NCBI GenBank assembly: GCA_949294335.1
Contig: CASFGO010000028.1
Location: 1 to 64,000, forward strand
Direction of reading: 5' to 3'
From: an uncultured bacterium
GTDB taxonomy: Bacteria > Cyanobacteriota > Vampirovibrionia > Gastranaerophilales > Gastranaerophilaceae
DNA: 64,000 nt
The notes below the pieces were generated by a model, which saw only the letters and a program-made list of their open reading frames with translations, did no database searches and had not been told where the DNA came from. The position numbers and the translations under genes are program-made. Below are positions 1 to 8,764 of the stretch, one piece after another. The first letter of the stretch is position 1. Every line of letters begins with the position of its first letter.

Positions 1-215
1 AAATGATCTAATGGTTTTTCTCTAAGTTTTGCAGCCTCTATTGTAATTTTTAATGTTTCTTTTAAAGCTGATTGTCCTATATAATCTTCAAATGTTTTTG
101 GTCGAATACTATTTTCAAATGTCTTATCGTATTCGATACTCTCTGTCTTTATTATTGGATTTTTTTGTTTCAAATTTTGATTTTCAAAATTATTATCATC
201 TGATACTATTGCCAT
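1..215 (-). CDS. ruvB: Holliday junction helicase RuvB, N-terminal part (runs off window)
   Basis: An ATG at 213-215 opens 71 minus-strand codons that continue past base 1. After a polar leader of about 35 residues the frame reads [13 protein letters not shown] and then [18 protein letters not shown], the conserved block that precedes the Walker A loop in RuvB, the AAA+ motor that drives branch migration with RuvA. The ATPase core lies outside the window. There is no Shine-Dalgarno; a TATAAT lies 6 nt before the ATG with TTGATA 16 nt further up, so the mRNA is probably leaderless. The identification rests on one strong block. Confidence 0.88.
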   Translation of the reverse strand, partial: MAIVSDDNNFENQNLKQKNPIIKTESIEYDKTFENSIRPKTFEDYIGQSALKETLKITIEAAKLREKPLDH

Positions 216-221
216 AAAAAA

Positions 222-249
222 ATTATATCATGTTTAATATTCTTATCAA
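222..249 (-). promoter_or_regulatory. ruvB promoter (leaderless type)
   Basis: On the minus strand TTGATA (244-249), a 16-nt spacer and TATAAT (222-227) end 6 nt before the ruvB ATG, so the expected transcription start falls on or next to the start codon. Confidence 0.6.
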
Positions 250-253
250 AATA

Positions 254-1588
254 TTAATGAAGTGTTTTTATATAATTGTCGATTCCATTTGAAATTCCCT
301 GTGCAACTTTTTTATAATAATCCTTTGATTTATAAATCTTTGTATCTTCAGGATTAACTAAAAATACAGTCTCTACTAATACCCCAACATACTCTGTAGG
401 TCTTATAACAGCAAAACTTGCTTGTTTTACCCCATTATCTTTTGTTCCTAAAGAAGTTGTAATTTCTTTTTGTACACAACAGGCTAAAGGCTGAGAAAAA
501 TTATTATAATAATAAGTTTCACTACCCCTATAATCATTCGGATTTTTATTCTCAGGAATTGAATTCATATGAAGACTTACAAAAATAACACCATTTTTAT
601 TTATTGCATAATTTACTCTATCTTTTAAAGACATAAACTTATCAGCACTTCTTGTCATTGAAACATTATATCCACGTGATTTTAACTCTTTTTTCACCGC
701 TTTAGCAGCTTTTAGATTTAAGTCTTTTTCTAAATCACACATACACCCAATCGCCCCAGGTTCTTTCCCGCCATGACCTGCATCAATTACTATTCGAGGA
801 TGATTAATATCTATATTAGGGATTGATATATTCAATAAACCATCACGCATTTTGACACTATAACAATATGGAGGATTTAATAATATTTGAGAATAAAATA
901 TTTCATTAGGACGATTTGCTACATTATACACTTCTATTTGTAATAAATTATTCTCTAATACAGCCGAATATGGTAGATTTTTTGAAAATCTATAAGAATA
1001 AGTTTCTGAGAAAGCATCTGTCTTTAAACTTTCACCTCTAAATTCTCCAACAAAAGTATTTTCCCTTTGTTCTGGAATTATATCTTTTGAAAATACCCAA
1101 GCTGATAAATCAGGAGATAAATAAACCCTTGAAAACTCATTCTTAAAGCCAGTTATCTGTAAATCAGTATTTTTAGGTAAATAACCCAACCTGTTCATTC
1201 CAAAATCTATAGGTGTTGAACGCAATATAACATTATCTACTATTGTCTTATAATCTTGAATTGGAAATTCGACTAATTTTGTTTCATTTGATATTGGCTG
1301 AATATAGTTAACAACATATTTATCTAAAATTAATGAATTCTCACTATTTTTAATATTAAAAATATTTTCTCCAGATTTTAATTTGAAACTCTCTGCAAAT
1401 GAGCCATTTTTACTTGACTTAACTTTTACATCATTTATCCATAAAGTTTCTTTTTTATCAGTTCTCCCAACAAAAAAAACTCCATCATCAGATAATGTAA
1501 TATTTTTATCTAATGGAAAAGCTATATCATAAGAATAAACCGGTAATATGTTTATCAATGAAATTATTAATAAAAATATTTTTTTCAT
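254..1588 (-). CDS. N-acetylmuramoyl-L-alanine amidase (Amidase_3)
   Basis: 444 residues. Residues 1-19 form a signal peptide ending PVYS, so the enzyme acts in the periplasm on peptidoglycan, cutting the bond between N-acetylmuramic acid and L-alanine. The zinc amidase domain covers about 265-440 with VIDAGHGGKEPGA (first ligand His), the Glu of LEKDLNLK, the His of SLHMNS and the catalytic Glu of LVETVFL. The first 250 residues are beta-rich and not recognised, perhaps an SH3/AMIN-like targeting part. The gene is monocistronic and diverges from motA. TAAAAT sits 6 nt before the ATG with no clear ribosome site. Subclass (AmiA/B/C or LytC type) is not resolved. Confidence 0.88.
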   Translation of the reverse strand: MKKIFLLIISLINILPVYSYDIAFPLDKNITLSDDGVFFVGRTDKKETLWINDVKVKSSKNGSFAESFKLKSGENIFNIKNSENSLILDKYVVNYIQPISNETKLVEFPIQDYKTIVDNVILRSTPIDFGMNRLGYLPKNTDLQITGFKNEFSRVYLSPDLSAWVFSKDIIPEQRENTFVGEFRGESLKTDAFSETYSYRFSKNLPYSAVLENNLLQIEVYNVANRPNEIFYSQILLNPPYCYSVKMRDGLLNISIPNIDINHPRIVIDAGHGGKEPGAIGCMCDLEKDLNLKAAKAVKKELKSRGYNVSMTRSADKFMSLKDRVNYAINKNGVIFVSLHMNSIPENKNPNDYRGSETYYYNNFSQPLACCVQKEITTSLGTKDNGVKQASFAVIRPTEYVGVLVETVFLVNPEDTKIYKSKDYYKKVAQGISNGIDNYIKTLH

Positions 1589-1632
1589 AATTAAATTTTA
1601 AATAAAATTTTAAAACTAAAAAGAACTATTTG

Positions 1633-2466
1633 ATGGATATAAATCTCATATCAATAGAGTATTTTCAAAAAAAGAAACACATGAGATTATGTAATATAAG
1701 AGGATATGTCGTGAATTTAGGGATATTACTATTAGGTTTTATAGGCATTATTGTTGTATTTTCAAGCCAATTAGCAAATGGGCTTTCTATCAGAATGCTC
1801 CTACAACCAACAGCTTTTATTATAGTAATAGGTGGAACATTATGCGCTACACTTCTTAATTTTGACAAAAAAACTCTTATTATTGCAATTAAAAATGCAA
1901 TTAATATTTTTAGAATGGAAAAATCAAATACAAATCAAATAATTAAAGAAATAATGCAACTATCAATATATGCAAGAAAAAATGGAATTCTAGCACTGGG
2001 AAATGTCCTTAATGATGTATCTGATTCATTTTTAGCTAGAGGACTTCAATTAGTAGTAGATATAGGAAACCCTCAATTAATTTATGACATTTTATCTTCA
2101 GAAATTGCATTTGAAGAAGAAGAAGAATTAATTAGCTCTAGAGTATTTGAAGCTTTAGGCGGATATGCACCTACATTTGGTTTGGTAGGTGCAGTTTTAG
2201 GTCTTATACATGTTCTAAAGGACTTAACAGCAATAGATACTCTAGGCTATGGTATTGCGACAGCTTTTGTTTCAACATTATATGGCGTAGGGATTGCCAA
2301 CATTATATTCCTTCCAATTGCTGGAAATCTTAAACAAAAAACAAGAGAAAAAATTCTATTTAAAGAATTAATATTACAAGGAATTATCTCAATTTGCCTT
2401 CAAGAAAGCCCTACAATTCTTGAAGAAAAACTGATGGGATATACAAGAATTCACGATAGAGGTTAA
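1633..2466 (+). CDS. motA: Flagellar motor stator protein MotA
   Basis: Inner-membrane proton (or sodium) channel subunit that pairs with MotB and pushes on FliG. Four membrane segments are visible: two near the N terminus (LGILLLGFIGIIVVF and LLQPTAFIIVIGGTL) and two after the cytoplasmic loop (PTFGLVGAVLGLIHVL, GIATAFVSTLYGVGIANIIF). The GxATAFVxTLYG block is the classic MotA signature. I use the ATG at 1633; the TTG at 1630 or the ATG at 1681, which would remove 16 extra residues, are possible. It heads a five-gene motor operon. Confidence 0.92.
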   Translation: MDINLISIEYFQKKKHMRLCNIRGYVVNLGILLLGFIGIIVVFSSQLANGLSIRMLLQPTAFIIVIGGTLCATLLNFDKKTLIIAIKNAINIFRMEKSNTNQIIKEIMQLSIYARKNGILALGNVLNDVSDSFLARGLQLVVDIGNPQLIYDILSSEIAFEEEEELISSRVFEALGGYAPTFGLVGAVLGLIHVLKDLTAIDTLGYGIATAFVSTLYGVGIANIIFLPIAGNLKQKTREKILFKELILQGIISICLQESPTILEEKLMGYTRIHDRG

Positions 2467-2468
2467 TT

Positions 2469-3113
2469 TTGCTTAAAGATTATGATTATAACAACTCAAA
2501 AGACTATATTAACCGTTGGGTTATATCTTATGCAGATTTAGTAACTCTTCTTCTTGCATTATTTTTAGTAATGTACGCAATTAATACAAGCAACCTTAAG
2601 GCTGATGCTCTTGGGAAAAGCAATACTACCATAAATGCAGAATTAAAAAAAAGACAAACAGTCAAAATGCCAGAATTACAAAAAGAATTACTTTCAGAAT
2701 TTCAAAATAATGAAAATGTTATTTTATTAAAAGATACAAGAGGACTGATTATAAGGCTTAAAGATAATATCCTTTTTGGTTCTGCAGAATCAGAAATTCA
2801 ACCAGAAGCATACGAAACATTAAATAAAATTATAGATATTTTGTCAAAAATAGATAATCCTGTTATAATAGAAGGGCATACAGATTCATTTCCAATAAAA
2901 TCAAAAAAATATTCATCAAATTGGGAATTATCTACTGCAAGAGCAACAAGTGTTATTGATTATCTTGTTGAATCAAAACGAATAAATCCTAGAAGATTGT
3001 CAGCAGTCGGTTATGGGGAATTTGTTCCTATTGCAGAGAATACATCAAATAGTGGTAGGACAAAGAATAGAAGAGTTGATATAATAATATTGAATAATAA
3101 TACTGGAGATTAA
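2469..3113 (+). CDS. motB: Flagellar motor stator protein MotB
   Basis: 214 residues. One membrane helix near residues 20-40 carries the ion-binding Asp in SYADLVTLLLALFLVMYA. Residues about 90-212 form an OmpA-like peptidoglycan-binding domain (IIEGHTDSFPI, NWELSTARA, VGYGE, NRRVDI). Start is TTG at 2469, supported by AGAGG in the last codons of motA at good spacing; the genes are separated by 2 nt, so translation is probably coupled. The rare start codon may set MotB below MotA, fitting the known 4-5:2 stator stoichiometry (inference). Confidence 0.92.
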   Translation: MLKDYDYNNSKDYINRWVISYADLVTLLLALFLVMYAINTSNLKADALGKSNTTINAELKKRQTVKMPELQKELLSEFQNNENVILLKDTRGLIIRLKDNILFGSAESEIQPEAYETLNKIIDILSKIDNPVIIEGHTDSFPIKSKKYSSNWELSTARATSVIDYLVESKRINPRRLSAVGYGEFVPIAENTSNSGRTKNRRVDIIILNNNTGD

Positions 3114-3114
3114 T

Positions 3115-3741
3115 ATGGCTAACGACGAAATAGATTTAAAAAGACAAATTCAAAATTCTAATAAAACTCCTAATGAATTTTTGAAAACAATAATTATTAA
3201 CTTAGTTTCTACAACATTACTATGTATTATTTTTATATGTGCAAATTTTATTATTCAAACAAACTTATTAAATACAAAACTTGCATCACTTAATAATACT
3301 AATACTGAAGCTGATTATGCAGCTGATGAAGAAACAGAAGTAGTAAAACATGGCGTAATTGTTGATTTAGGAGATTTTGTTCTTAATCTTGCAGATCCTA
3401 ATAGCCGTAGATATCTTAAAACAAATGTTGCTCTAGAAATTAGTCAATCAGAACAAGAAGCAGAACCAAAACCAGAAACTAAAAAATCTGGACACGGACA
3501 CGGTGGTGAAGAGGAAGCAGCAACTCCTCAACAAACTGACTTAGAAAAAAGATTAACTGAATATAAGCCTGCAATTAGAGATGCTATTATTACCACTTTA
3601 TCAAGCAAAACAGTAGCAGAACTTTCTACAGTTGCAGGAAAAGAACTTGCAAAAGAACAAATTATGTCAGCTGTTAATGGAATTCTTGCAGGACAAAATG
3701 AAGTTTTAAGAGTAAGTTTTGGACAATTTATTATCCAATAA
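3115..3741 (+). CDS. fliL: Flagellar basal-body protein FliL
   Basis: 208 residues. A single membrane helix at about 24-46 (IIINLVSTTLLCIIFICANFI) anchors a periplasmic domain with the FliL pattern VDLGDFVLNLADPNSRRYLKTNVALEI early and LAGQNEVLRVSFGQFIIQ at the end. FliL forms a ring around the stator and supports torque. Between the two halves lies a charged His/Gly insert (GHGHGGEEEAATPQQ) not typical of the family. It begins 1 nt after motB stops and precedes fliM, fitting the usual stator-FliL-switch order. Confidence 0.85.
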   Translation: MANDEIDLKRQIQNSNKTPNEFLKTIIINLVSTTLLCIIFICANFIIQTNLLNTKLASLNNTNTEADYAADEETEVVKHGVIVDLGDFVLNLADPNSRRYLKTNVALEISQSEQEAEPKPETKKSGHGHGGEEEAATPQQTDLEKRLTEYKPAIRDAIITTLSSKTVAELSTVAGKELAKEQIMSAVNGILAGQNEVLRVSFGQFIIQ

Positions 3742-3756
3742 TTTGGTAATATAGGG

Positions 3757-4752
3757 ATGGACGAAAATAAAACACAAACATTAAATAATGACAATAATGA
3801 TTCATCAAACTTTATGGAAGGTATTGATGTTAATGAGTTTAGAAAAGGTTATAAATTATATAACTTCAGAAGACCTGATAAATTTTCTAAAGATACATTA
3901 AGAGCATTGCAAGATGTTCATAGAGAATTTTCTAAACAAATTTCAATGATTTTAACTGGATACCTTCGTATGAAAGTTAATATTGATATCGTATCAGTTG
4001 ACCAACTTACTTATGATGAATTTGTTAACTCTATGCCACCAAGTATGAGTGTTGGAATTTTTGAATTCAATCCACTGCCAGGACAAATTCTCTATGGTAT
4101 TACATATGAAGTATTATCATGTATTGTTGACCGTATGCTTGGGGGAAAAGGAGATGCAACACAACAATATAAAGAATTAACTGATGTTGAAACATCTTTG
4201 ACAAAAAAAATTATTGATATAATTATTAAGACACTTAATGATTCTTGGACAAGTATTATCCCTGTTGAGTATTCATTAGTTGGATTAGACAATGGTTTTC
4301 AATCTATTCAAGTAGCAGCGCCTGGGGAAATTGTAGCATTACTAACTTTTGAAATACAAGTTTCTGAAAAAACTTTTGGATTAGCAAGCCTTTGTTTCCC
4401 ATATCCTGTATTGGAAACTGTAATTCCTCACTTAACATCGCAACATATTTTCCAAACTAAAGGTATTGTTGCTACAAGTGAAGAAAGACAAAGAATGATT
4501 CAAAAATTAAATCCATCAATGATGGATATAAGAGCCCAATTTGGGACTTGTAATATTACTCTTGAAGAATTTTTAAAATTATCAGTTGGTGACATTTTAA
4601 TGCTTGATGAAACAATTGATAAAGACCTAATTGTAAAAATAAATGGTGTTAAAAAATTCTTTGCAAGACCTGGTATCTTAAAAAACAATGTTTGTGTTAA
4701 AATAACAGATATCTACGATGAAATGTATGATTTAATGAGAAATTATGAATAG
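3757..4752 (+). CDS. fliM: Flagellar switch protein FliM
   Basis: 331 residues; C-ring component linking FliG to FliN. The central domain begins near [17 protein letters not shown] and contains the GG loop MLGGKGDA; the C-terminal SpoA-like domain spans about 255-325 ([31 protein letters not shown]). The first 30 residues (Asn/Asp-rich, ending [10 protein letters not shown]) lack the usual LSQxEIDALL segment that binds phosphorylated CheY. The ATG at 3757 is preceded by AGGG at a short distance. Operon with fliL and fliN. Confidence 0.9.
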   Translation: MDENKTQTLNNDNNDSSNFMEGIDVNEFRKGYKLYNFRRPDKFSKDTLRALQDVHREFSKQISMILTGYLRMKVNIDIVSVDQLTYDEFVNSMPPSMSVGIFEFNPLPGQILYGITYEVLSCIVDRMLGGKGDATQQYKELTDVETSLTKKIIDIIIKTLNDSWTSIIPVEYSLVGLDNGFQSIQVAAPGEIVALLTFEIQVSEKTFGLASLCFPYPVLETVIPHLTSQHIFQTKGIVATSEERQRMIQKLNPSMMDIRAQFGTCNITLEEFLKLSVGDILMLDETIDKDLIVKINGVKKFFARPGILKNNVCVKITDIYDEMYDLMRNYE

Positions 4753-4763
4753 AGGGGGTTTTA

Positions 4764-5300
4764 ATGTTTGATGAACAGAGACCAGATGAGGATAGTTTTC
4801 AAAATTTAAATGATAATATAGAACCAAATTCTGAAGAACAAGTTTTTCAAAGTATTGATGACGAAATCTTTTCTGATACAATTAAAGACTCTTTTAAAAG
4901 TAACGAAACAGATTTCTCTAATAATATTGTTAATGATAATAAAGAAAGTGATATTCCAGTAACTGTTCAACCAGTTCAATTTGCTTCTTTTGATGAAGAA
5001 GAAAATATACACGGAAAAGAAAATAAAAACCTTGATCTATTAATGAATGTTAACTTACAAATGTCCGTTGAATTAGGAAGAACAGAGTTACCATTCAAAA
5101 AAGTTCTTGAATTAACAAGAGGTTCTATTATAAGCCTTGATAAATTAGCAGGTGAACCTGTTGAGTTATTTGCTAATGGCAAACTTGTTGCTTTTGGTGA
5201 AGTTGTTGTTATTGAAGATAATTTTGGTTTAAGAATTACAAGTATAGCAGCACCTGAAGAAAGACTTAAAACAGTTCACGAAACTACTACTGAAAAATAA
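4764..5300 (+). CDS. fliN: Flagellar switch protein FliN
   Basis: 178 residues. Residues about 90-165 form the SpoA domain ([19 protein letters not shown] and [25 protein letters not shown]), which builds the bottom of the C-ring and docks export apparatus. The first 85 residues are acidic and low in complexity (many Glu, Asp, Asn, Ser), unlike the short N terminus of enterobacterial FliN but seen as extensions in other phyla. Strong ribosome site AGAGGGGG before ATG 4764. Last gene of the motor operon; no export or filament genes follow here. Confidence 0.88.
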   Translation: MFDEQRPDEDSFQNLNDNIEPNSEEQVFQSIDDEIFSDTIKDSFKSNETDFSNNIVNDNKESDIPVTVQPVQFASFDEEENIHGKENKNLDLLMNVNLQMSVELGRTELPFKKVLELTRGSIISLDKLAGEPVELFANGKLVAFGEVVVIEDNFGLRITSIAAPEERLKTVHETTTEK

Positions 5301-5311
5301 TAGGTTCTTAT

Positions 5312-5554
5312 TTAACCAGCTAATCTTCTTGATTGATTATAATTTGCTGACATTGCATTAACAGCATAACATGCAATTGATAATCTTCTTGATAGTTTCA
5401 TTTGTGTCATTGTATTTGTTGAAACATAATTCATTATTCTCATTACATCTTCTGCTGAAATTGCAGATTGTTCATATTCATGCTTATCAACTTGTTTGTC
5501 TGAATATTTTTGAACTAATAATTTATCAATGTGATCTTTTGCCCCAATAGCCAT
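5312..5554 (-). CDS. Small protein of unknown family (80 aa)
   Basis: I do not recognise this protein. It is helical in character, rich in Gln, Met, Ser and Tyr, with no signal peptide or membrane segment (starts MAIGAKDHIDKLLVQKY, ends NQSRRLAG). A good ribosome site (AAGGGGATT) precedes the ATG. Its leader carries GTATATATAAAGAATAT (5584-5600, plus-strand sense), which nearly matches the box ahead of the two sister genes at 21758-22895, suggesting shared control. It runs convergent to fliN with an 11-nt gap. Confidence 0.7.
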   Translation of the reverse strand: MAIGAKDHIDKLLVQKYSDKQVDKHEYEQSAISAEDVMRIMNYVSTNTMTQMKLSRRLSIACYAVNAMSANYNQSRRLAG

Positions 5555-5583
5555 ATTACTTAATCCCCTTAATAATCCCCTAT

Positions 5584-5600
5584 GTATATATAAAGAATAT
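5584..5600 (-). promoter_or_regulatory. Shared leader box, copy 1
   Basis: GTATATATAAAGAATAT (plus-strand sense) lies 30 nt before the start of the 80-aa gene. It differs at one base from the boxes at 22343-22359 and 22941-22957. It could be a promoter core or activator site. Confidence 0.45.
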
Positions 5601-5662
5601 TGTGATTAAATAATTGACATCTATAATAACACTTGTTTACATTTGTTTACATTAATATAAAT

Positions 5663-5695
5663 AAAAAAGAAGGAGTTTATAACTCCTTCTTTTTT
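5663..5695. terminator. Rho-independent terminator
   Basis: Nearly perfect hairpin: GAAGGAGTT (5669-5677), loop TAT, AACTCCTTC, flanked by A6 and T6 tracts so it can work on both strands. It lies directly after the tpsB stop on the minus strand. Confidence 0.9.
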
Positions 5696-5698
5696 ATA

Positions 5699-7495
5699 TT
5701 ATAATTTTTCAGTTTTTCTAAATGGTATCAAACTATCGAATTCAGAGTTCAATCCAAAGTAGAATCTTCCGCTACTTTCATCATAATACTTGTGACCAAT
5801 TGGGAAACCAACACCAAATTGAAGAGCTAACCATTCTGTAATATTAATATATGAACCAAAGCCTACACTATGCAAGAAGTTTTGAGGATAATTATAAATA
5901 TTATCATGTTCTTTTACCCAGCCAAAATCATAAAATGCTGCAAGTCTAACTCTGTCATCAATAAATTTCAATTTATTCGGTAATATTTTCTTTAAACCTG
6001 GAATAGGTGTTCTAATTTCAACTGTACCAGTTACACCATAATCACCAATTAATTCAGCAGGTTGGTAACCTCTTAAAGTATAAGGACCACCTATTTGCAT
6101 TTGTTCAACTGCATACAAACGATTTGGTGAATATTGCCCGTTAATACGAACTAAACCAATAACTCTACCCCATAATCTTTGAACACGGGTTGCACCTGCT
6201 ACAATTTTAACAAATGTACTTTGAGGAGAGTTCACATAATTTTCTTTAGTTCCACCAACACCAACATCTACACCTAATGTACCTAACCAACGACCATACT
6301 TATCATCTCTTATACCTCTTAAGCCTGATCTGATAACGTATAATTGATAATCAGCCATTGTATAATTTAACGCCTTCGAATACGTATTTGAATCTACAAA
6401 ATCAATTCCTGTATAAACAACTAAATCAGTTTTAGCATTTTTTATTAAAGGATGAGAAACTTTTATTCCCATAGATTGAGAACGACCACGAACATCAAGA
6501 CCTCTATAAGGGCCTCCAAGAGAAATATTTGAATTAGAATAATCAAATGAAACTCTTGTACCGTATGGACTTACAGGTATTGAATAGCCGGCCAAAACAC
6601 CTGTCGATCCTGATGATAAAATTGTTCCTCCATATATTTTATCACCAAAACCTGTTAAATTATCTAATCCTAATAAAAATGAAGCTCTTTGAACACCTGT
6701 ATATGATCTTCCATAATCATCCCAACCAAAGCTAAATCTTAATGGAAATCTATCTCTTACATCTAATTCTATTTTTGTATTATCTCCATTTTTAGAGATA
6801 GTTGATTGTGCTTTGATATATTTTTCTTCATTTATTTCACGTAATGATCCTTGTAATGCTTTAGCGTTAAATACAGTTCCTTCTCTTAAACCATCACGTC
6901 CCATCATTACATTTTTTAAATACCAAGTTCTTGCCCATTTATTTCCAGAGATATCAACTTCTTCAATTGTACTTTCTACAACAGAAACTGTTACTACACC
7001 ATCTTTTATTTCTTGAGCAGGAATATAAGCATAACTTGTTAAATAGCCTCTTGATTGGTAGTAACGGCTAACCCTTAAAGCAAAAGTTAATAAATCCTCG
7101 AAATAGATTTCGTGATCAATAATATCATCAGCTAAAGCATTCAATGCTTTATCTTTAATTTTTGTATTTCCTTCATAAACAATTTTGGTTACTTTAAATT
7201 TAGGGTTATATATTACACCATCTTTTTCTAAATCTTTTTGAACATCTACCTCAAATCTTTCAGGACCATCATCCTCAGGTGGTTTCATATTCTCTACTGG
7301 AGAAATTAGATTTTTCTCAATACTAAAATTTTTAATCTGATTTTGTTGCATTTTCTCATATGCGCCTGCACCACTTGAAGCACCAACACCCTGTAATGCT
7401 GATGGCATCATTGGCGAAAATTCAGCTCTTGCAACTTGTTGCAATGCTAGAAATAAAAACAATAATAAACAATTAATATAAATCTTTTTCATCAT
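5699..7495 (-). CDS. TpsB/ShlB-family outer-membrane transporter (POTRA + beta-barrel)
   Basis: About 598 residues. After a signal peptide (MMKKIYINCLLLFLFLAL, ending VARA) and a Gln/Pro-rich linker come one or two POTRA domains (about 90-250; FKVTKIVYEGNTKIKDKAL, then VEEVDISGNKWAR-like repeats) and a C-terminal 16-strand-type barrel. The L6 hairpin motif is GGPYTLRGYQPAEL, the hallmark of two-partner-secretion translocators. No large TpsA exoprotein gene lies nearby, so the cargo is unknown, and a general Omp85-family role is possible. I place the start at the ATG at 7495, 11 nt after GGAG; a TTG at 7513 would add six residues before the signal peptide. Confidence 0.85.
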   Translation of the reverse strand: MMKKIYINCLLLFLFLALQQVARAEFSPMMPSALQGVGASSGAGAYEKMQQNQIKNFSIEKNLISPVENMKPPEDDGPERFEVDVQKDLEKDGVIYNPKFKVTKIVYEGNTKIKDKALNALADDIIDHEIYFEDLLTFALRVSRYYQSRGYLTSYAYIPAQEIKDGVVTVSVVESTIEEVDISGNKWARTWYLKNVMMGRDGLREGTVFNAKALQGSLREINEEKYIKAQSTISKNGDNTKIELDVRDRFPLRFSFGWDDYGRSYTGVQRASFLLGLDNLTGFGDKIYGGTILSSGSTGVLAGYSIPVSPYGTRVSFDYSNSNISLGGPYRGLDVRGRSQSMGIKVSHPLIKNAKTDLVVYTGIDFVDSNTYSKALNYTMADYQLYVIRSGLRGIRDDKYGRWLGTLGVDVGVGGTKENYVNSPQSTFVKIVAGATRVQRLWGRVIGLVRINGQYSPNRLYAVEQMQIGGPYTLRGYQPAELIGDYGVTGTVEIRTPIPGLKKILPNKLKFIDDRVRLAAFYDFGWVKEHDNIYNYPQNFLHSVGFGSYINITEWLALQFGVGFPIGHKYYDESSGRFYFGLNSEFDSLIPFRKTEKL

Positions 7496-7569
7496 GCCAG
7501 TCTTAATCTCCAAAATAAATCATTTATTGTATTAGTATATTACAAATATAAGATAATTTATACAATTGT

Positions 7570-7587
7570 TAACATTATTTAATGTTA
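7570..7587. promoter_or_regulatory. Palindrome in the tpsB-skp intergenic region
   Basis: TAACATT-ATTT-AATGTTA is a perfect 7-bp inverted repeat between two divergently transcribed envelope genes. It could be an operator; nothing else supports this. Confidence 0.3.
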
Positions 7588-7700
7588 TTAAAAATTTAAT
7601 ATGAATAAGAATTCAAATTACCCATTATTGTGAACACTTGGAGAATTCAATCAATTAAATTTTAAAATAATAATTTAATATAAAATAAGGAGTATAAGAA

Positions 7701-8147
7701 ATGAAAAAAATTATTTTATCCGCATGTTGTGTATTATTATTTTCTCAAGTAAGCTTTGCAAATGATACCAATATAGCTGTTGTAGATTTACAAAAAGTAG
7801 TAGATAGTTCATCTCAAGTCAAAGCACTAAAAAAAGAACATTCAACTAAAATTGGCGAACTTAATCAAATAATATCTAAAGCTCAAGCAGAAATTGCAAA
7901 AGAAACTGATGCAAAAAAAATTGTAGAAATACAAGATAAATACACAAATCAATTCAATACAAAAAAAGCAGAAATTGACAAAATGTATTCAAGTAAACTT
8001 GCAAACATTGAATCTAAGATAAAAACAGAAATTTCTAACAAAGCAAAAGCTGATGGTTATGACTTTGTATTTGCTAAAAGTGTTGCATTATACGGAGGAA
8101 AAGATATAACTGCAGATATTTCTAGTATGGTCAATAAAGAAAATTAA
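7701..8147 (+). CDS. skp: Periplasmic chaperone Skp/OmpH
   Basis: 148 residues with a signal peptide (MKKIILSACCVLLFSQVSFA) and the family's opening IAVVDLQKVVDSS, followed by a long Lys/Glu/Gln-rich coiled coil (about 45-110) and a short closing strand (FVFAKSVALYGGKDIT). Skp holds unfolded outer-membrane proteins in the periplasm. It is divergent from tpsB, a likely client. The ribosome site AAGGAG precedes the ATG. Confidence 0.85.
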   Translation: MKKIILSACCVLLFSQVSFANDTNIAVVDLQKVVDSSSQVKALKKEHSTKIGELNQIISKAQAEIAKETDAKKIVEIQDKYTNQFNTKKAEIDKMYSSKLANIESKIKTEISNKAKADGYDFVFAKSVALYGGKDITADISSMVNKEN

Positions 8148-8188
8148 AAATATTATACACTCATTTACCCCTGTGCTAAAATTAAATT

Positions 8189-8764
8189 ATGAAAAATTTA
8201 GTTTTAGCATCAAAATCACCTAGAAGAAAAGAAATTCTTAAGAAAGCAGGTTTTACATTTGATATTGTAACATCAGATTACGAAGAAGAACTTGATAACA
8301 AGGATTTTTCATACCGTAAAATTGAAAATCTTGCAAAAAACAAAGCATTCGGAGCTATCAATAATATCAAGAAACCTGCATTAATAATTAGTGCAGATAC
8401 TGTTGTTGTACTAGATAATAAAATATTAACGAAACCGATTGATAGGAATGATGCTTTTAAAACACTTCAATCCCTTAGTAATAGGGGGCATGAAGTTGTT
8501 ACAAGCATATGTATTCTTGATTCAGAAACGAAAAAATATGTTATAAATTCAACAACAACAAAGGTAGAATTCAACCATTTTTCTAATGAAATGATTAATT
8601 TTTATATAGATAATTATAAACCTTATGACAAAGCAGGCGCATACGGAATTCAAGAATTACCTGAAGGTTACATAAGTAATATAATTGGAGATATTGAAAA
8701 TGTCATAGGTTTATCATCTAATAGTGTAAAAGAATCTATCCTTCAGCTTGAGAATCTTTTGTAG
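8189..8764 (+). CDS. maf: Maf-family nucleotide pyrophosphatase
   Basis: 191 residues. The opening LVLASKSPRRKEILKKAG and the block LIISADTVVVLDNKILTKP are the two main Maf motifs; DKAGAYGIQE supplies the third. These enzymes hydrolyse non-canonical or m5U/UTP/CTP nucleotides. TAAAAT ends 6 nt before the ATG and there is no ribosome site, so a leaderless transcript is likely. The last 29 nt overlap the end of the convergent S1 gene. Confidence 0.9.
   Translation: MKNLVLASKSPRRKEILKKAGFTFDIVTSDYEEELDNKDFSYRKIENLAKNKAFGAINNIKKPALIISADTVVVLDNKILTKPIDRNDAFKTLQSLSNRGHEVVTSICILDSETKKYVINSTTTKVEFNHFSNEMINFYIDNYKPYDKAGAYGIQELPEGYISNIIGDIENVIGLSSNSVKESILQLENLL

Noticed and set aside
1589-1632. Sigma-28 promoter before motA
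   Set aside because: No TAAA-GCCGATAA pattern is present in the 44-nt gap.
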